Shown: positions 61,076 to 64,000 of the stretch, piece after piece
Layout of the letters: each line of letters starts with the position of its first letter
Numbering within the stretch: position 1 is the first letter of the stretch
Source: Microbacterium sp. No. 7
GTDB taxonomy: Bacteria > Actinomycetota > Actinomycetes > Actinomycetales > Microbacteriaceae
Assembly: GCF_001314225.1 (NCBI RefSeq)
Contig: NZ_CP012697.1
Location: 3,410,001 to 3,474,000, forward strand
Length of the DNA stretch: 64,000 nt
Direction of reading: 5' to 3'
Notes under the pieces: generated by a model
The model's input: the letters and a program-made list of their open reading frames with translations, nothing else
The model's database searches: none
What the model was told of the DNA's origin: nothing
Position numbers and translations under genes: made by a program

Positions 61076-62023
61076 CTATCTCTTCCTCGAGGTGAGCAGA
61101 GTCGCCCCGAGAACCACGGCGATGATGAGGATGAGACCATAGCTCACTTGAATGAGACTGGGGTTGACGCCCGCCGCCGTGAGCAGTTGCTGCAACAGGT
61201 AAATCGCGAGACCGCCGAGGAAGGCGCCGAACAGCCCACCGCGGCCGCCGGCCAGACTGGTGCCTCCGAGGACGGCAGCGGCGATTCCGAGCAGCGCGTA
61301 GGTCGAGGCGAGGTTCGCGAGCGAGGTCTGCAGGAACGCCGAGAGCGCAATGCCGCCGATCCCGGCGAACAGGCCGCCAAGCGTGTAGGACAGCAACCGC
61401 ACGACGGTGACATTCACTCCTGAGCCATACGCGGAGACGTCGCTCTCACCGGTCGCGAGCAGGTTGCGAACGTACGCCGTACGAGTCAGGCCGAACCAGA
61501 TCAAGGCGGCTGCCCCCATCGTGACGACCGCTCCCGGCACGAAGCCGATGGCTCCGGCGAGGGCCCCTGTCCAGTTCGGCGGGGCGGAGGCGGGCCGGCC
61601 AGCGATCGTCTGTGCGAGGCCTAGGACCACGAACAGCATCGCGGTCGTGGCGATCAGCGGGTTGAGCCTCAAGATCGTGACAAGGACGCCGCTGATCGTG
61701 CCCACGCCCGCGGCCACGAGTAGCAGGATAGGCAACGAGATCCAGAGGTCGCCGAGCCCCGCGGGGAGAAGTACGGCGACGAAGATGCAGTTGACCAGCA
61801 CCATCAACGGGCCGACAGAGATATCGGCGCCTCCCCCCAGGATCTGGGGGGTTGAGGCGAAGCTCACCAGCACGAACGGCGCCAGTGTGGCAAGCGTGGC
61901 GGGCAATCTCTGGACCGAGAAGACGCTCGGCGAGATGACGAGATTGAGGATGAGCAGCACGATGACGAGGAGTAGCACGAAAGCCCACGTGTGCTCTCGG
62001 AAGAAGGCAAGTCCGCGGTTCAT
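61076..62023 (-). CDS. CUT2-type ABC transporter permease
   Basis: The 315-residue protein has about nine membrane segments, with GGGADISVGPLMVLVNCIFVA near residue 63 and GIAAAVLGGTSLAGGRGGLFGAF near 245 as family marks. Its ATG overlaps the ATPase stop (ATGA). It probably forms a heterodimeric channel with the permease encoded next. Confidence 0.9.
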   Translation of the reverse strand: MNRGLAFFREHTWAFVLLLVIVLLILNLVISPSVFSVQRLPATLATLAPFVLVSFASTPQILGGGADISVGPLMVLVNCIFVAVLLPAGLGDLWISLPILLLVAAGVGTISGVLVTILRLNPLIATTAMLFVVLGLAQTIAGRPASAPPNWTGALAGAIGFVPGAVVTMGAAALIWFGLTRTAYVRNLLATGESDVSAYGSGVNVTVVRLLSYTLGGLFAGIGGIALSAFLQTSLANLASTYALLGIAAAVLGGTSLAGGRGGLFGAFLGGLAIYLLQQLLTAAGVNPSLIQVSYGLILIIAVVLGATLLTSRKR

Positions 62024-63528
62024 GCTGCAGCCTCAGTTCCGTGGCCGAAGTATGCCGCGACAATCGCCTCAGCACTGAGGTCGGTTCGAGGGATCTCGGT
62101 GAACAGCGTTTGATTGCGGAAGACGAGCACCCGGTCGACAAGTTCGACGAGCTCCTCGACTTCGCTCGAAAGCATGACCACGCTCATCCCCTGTGCGCAG
62201 AGACGCTCGAGAGTGGCATAGATCTCGCGCTTGGTCATGATGTCGACTCCTCGGGTGGGGTCGTTGAGCAGAAGCACGTTCGGCTTGGTCGCGAGCCAGC
62301 GCGCAAGCAAGACCTTCTGCTGACTGCCACCTGAGAGGCTGGAGATGGGATCAGTGTCCTTGCCCAAGCGGATCTTGAGTGAATCGACGTACTCCTGGAA
62401 GCGTGCCGACATTCGCTTCCAGCTGAGGACTGGACCGGCTGAATCCTCGCGCATCGTCGGCAGCGCGAAGTTCTCGCGGATCGCCAGCGATTCAAAGAGC
62501 GACTCCCCGCGACGCTCGCGTGGCAGGTAGGCGATCCCCAGGCTGGCGTCTCCGACTCGATGTACAGGCAGCTCGCCGTCGGGCCGGACCCGGCGCACGG
62601 CATCGTCGCCGGCGACAACGCCCGCCAGACGCTTGATGAACCGGTCTTGCCCGTGCCCTTCCAGCCCGGCCAAACCCACCAGCTCCCCCGCTCGCAGTTC
62701 GAAGTCGATCGGCTCCGCGTCTGGGGCAAGCCGGAGTGCCTCGGCGCGCAGCGTGATGGGTCCGAGCTCGCGCTCGCGATTGCCTGACCCAGCCGTATGG
62801 GCGACCCCGCTCATGTCGAGGATGAGCTGATCAATCGACATCTCCGCGCGGTCGCGTACCGAGACCGTGCGACCAGAGCGCAACACAGTCACCCGGTCGG
62901 AGACTTCCTCCACCTCGTCCATCCGATGTGTGATGAAGAGGATGCTGCACCCCTCCGCGGTGCGACGACGCATTTCTGCGAACAGCCGATCTCGGGTCTG
63001 AACATCGAGTGCGGCGGTGGACTCGTCGAGGACGAGCACTCGCGGATCGCGGACGAGTGCTCTCGCGATGCACACCACTTGGCGTTCGGAGAGCGAGAGC
63101 TGCCCAGCGGGCGCACTAAGCGGGAGGCCGCCAACGAGCCGCTCCAGGACCTCAGCCGCGCGGTCGCGCCGCTGCGCTCGTGTGTACCTGCGACGGAACA
63201 CCCCGTCGGTGCCGAGCCAGATGTTGTCCAGTACCGACTGGCTAGGAGCGGTGAGCACCTCCTGGAACACGGCCGCGATGCCCAGCTCGCTGGCTTGCGC
63301 AGGGTTGGCGTGGGTCACGGGCTTTCCATCGAGTGTGAACTCGCCCGTGTCAGGCCTGTGGACACCACCGATGATCTTCACCAGCGTGCTCTTCCCCGAA
63401 CCGTTCTCGCCGAGAAGCGAGTGCACCTCCCCCGGAGCGAGATGCAGCTCGCCGTCCACGAGGGCGCGGGTCGCGCCGAAGCGCTTGCCGATCCCGGACA
63501 GACGTAAACCACGGGCGCCCTCGTTCAC
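62020..63528 (-). CDS. CUT2-type ABC transporter ATP-binding protein, two NBDs
   Basis: The 502-residue protein has a first NBD with Walker A GENGSGKST, the unusual signature LSLSERQ and Walker B LVLDESTAALD. The second NBD has GLEGHGQDRF for Walker A, signature LSGGSQQK and LLLNDPTRGVD, where the usual Asp-Glu pair is Asn-Asp. Two GTG starts are possible: 63528 has GAGGAG seven bases upstream and is preferred to 63534. It heads the operon of two permeases, RraA-like protein, hydratase and aldolase. The promoter region is shared with the divergent binding protein and contains a TetR operator. Confidence 0.9.
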   Translation of the reverse strand: MNEGARGLRLSGIGKRFGATRALVDGELHLAPGEVHSLLGENGSGKSTLVKIIGGVHRPDTGEFTLDGKPVTHANPAQASELGIAAVFQEVLTAPSQSVLDNIWLGTDGVFRRRYTRAQRRDRAAEVLERLVGGLPLSAPAGQLSLSERQVVCIARALVRDPRVLVLDESTAALDVQTRDRLFAEMRRRTAEGCSILFITHRMDEVEEVSDRVTVLRSGRTVSVRDRAEMSIDQLILDMSGVAHTAGSGNRERELGPITLRAEALRLAPDAEPIDFELRAGELVGLAGLEGHGQDRFIKRLAGVVAGDDAVRRVRPDGELPVHRVGDASLGIAYLPRERRGESLFESLAIRENFALPTMREDSAGPVLSWKRMSARFQEYVDSLKIRLGKDTDPISSLSGGSQQKVLLARWLATKPNVLLLNDPTRGVDIMTKREIYATLERLCAQGMSVVMLSSEVEELVELVDRVLVFRNQTLFTEIPRTDLSAEAIVAAYFGHGTEAAA

Positions 63529-63583
63529 ATCCACACTCCTCGTCGAGTTGTCAATACGGGGATGAAAGCAGCATCACCATAAC

Positions 63584-63605
63584 AGATACTAGACGGATCG
63601 TATCG
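63584..63605. promoter_or_regulatory. TetR operator, site 5 (transporter/binding-protein promoters)
   Basis: The minus strand reads CGATAC-N10-GTATCT. It stands in the 152-bp gap between the divergent ATPase (63528) and binding-protein (63681) genes, so one site could control both directions. Confidence 0.75.
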
Positions 63606-63680
63606 AACGTGTGTAGCTTGTGCTCGAGAGGCGCGAAATGCACATCGCGCAGATGAACTCAAGGAAGAGGTCCTCGAATC

Positions 63681-63956
63681 ATGGCAACCAAGAAACGCGC
63701 AACCGGCTGGGCCCGCACCGGTGCTGCGCTGATCGCTGCGGGCGTTCTCGCCCTCGCGGGATGCTCGGCCCCCGCAACGGGAGGCGGCGGTGGCAGCACA
63801 GGTGATGCCGCCGCAGACGAATGCGGCACGATCCCCGATCTCGGCGCGACCGATCCCGGCAACCTGCTAGCTGACTTCTCTGAGGACGCGCAAGCAGCGT
63901 TCAACGCCTATCCGCTCGCAGTGGAGGAGTCGGCGTGGATCGACTACAAGGCCTGA
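63681..63956 (+). pseudogene. ABC substrate-binding lipoprotein, cut short after 91 residues
   Basis: The frame starts with a lipoprotein signal (LALAGC, cysteine about residue 28), a Gly/Ser linker and the beginning of a CUT2 binding protein (NLLADFSEDAQAAFNAYPLAVEESAWIDY), then stops at TGA. Binding proteins of this family are normally 330-380 residues and continue into the sugar-binding fold at this point. The following bases look unrelated, so an insertion at about 63950 has probably split the gene. It is divergent from its transporter genes. AAGGAAGAGG lies upstream of the ATG. Confidence 0.75.
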
Positions 63957-64000
63957 GTCCCGTTGAGTGGTGGACTTTCCGGTCTTGAGCGTCGTGTCAT
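63950..64000. mobile_element. Possible insertion-sequence end at the window edge
   Basis: From about 63953 the sequence leaves the binding-protein frame and reads GTCCCGTTGAGTGGTGGACT, which does not continue the family. This is what an insertion-sequence terminus would look like, but the element lies outside the window and no transposase is visible. Confidence 0.35.

Overview
The window looks like a high-GC actinobacterial chromosome, most likely a Microbacteriaceae relative (Microbacterium-like). Supporting signs are very GC-rich codon use throughout, GTG/TTG starts, ATGA/GTGA operon overlaps, Tat and lipobox signal peptides, a LAATG-type sortase motif, and several LacI, GntR and AraC sugar regulators. 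The genus is inferred, not proven.

1-16.3 kb is a plant-polysaccharide (arabinogalactan-type) locus on the minus strand. A LacI regulator and a CUT2-type pentose ABC system (binding protein, ATPase, two permeases) run into araD, which is cut by the window start. Upstream lies an operon of MalF/MalG-type permeases, a binding protein, a GH35 and a GH42 beta-galactosidase and a GH51 arabinofuranosidase, faced by its own divergent LacI gene. LacI-type palindromes sit at both promoters.

16.3-35.9 kb holds envelope and regulatory genes: a Tat-exported protein with an AraC regulator, a GntR/MFS pair with matching operators, a small RHH-like protein, and a serine preproprotease split by an amber codon. 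Then come a 1720-residue surface protein with seven SdrD-type B repeats, a three-gene operon (beta-helix lipoprotein, lipoprotein, DyP peroxidase), and a sigma factor fused to a zinc-finger anti-sigma module, a membrane segment and an extracytoplasmic domain. A tRNA-Met closes this part. About 50-bp palindromic repeats occur in two pairs.

36-40 kb is a mobile-element graveyard: an IS21 element with truncated istB, an IS256 element, an IS30 transposase scrap, and scattered, partly inverted pieces of a TetR gene. It adjoins an efflux cluster (DHA2 MFS, MacB-like ABC pair, intact TetR) at 40.1-44.5 kb that has a perfect palindrome at its promoter.

45-64 kb carries formaldehyde dehydrogenase plus a GlcG-like protein, opposite an unusual HATPase-LuxR regulator, followed by a large catabolic cluster: TetR, acetoacetyl-CoA synthetase, cupin, FAH-fold hydrolase, SDR, vanillyl-alcohol-oxidase-type flavoprotein, AraC, two divergent SnoaL-like proteins, HpaI aldolase, HpcG-like hydratase, RraA-like protein and a complete CUT2 ABC transporter. 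The transporter's binding protein is cut short at the right edge, probably by an insertion. A 22-bp palindromic motif (CGATAC-N10-GTATCG) recurs at six positions in the promoters of tetR, the FAH operon, both SnoaL genes and the transporter/binding-protein pair. It defines a probable TetR regulon and is the strongest candidate here for an undescribed system.
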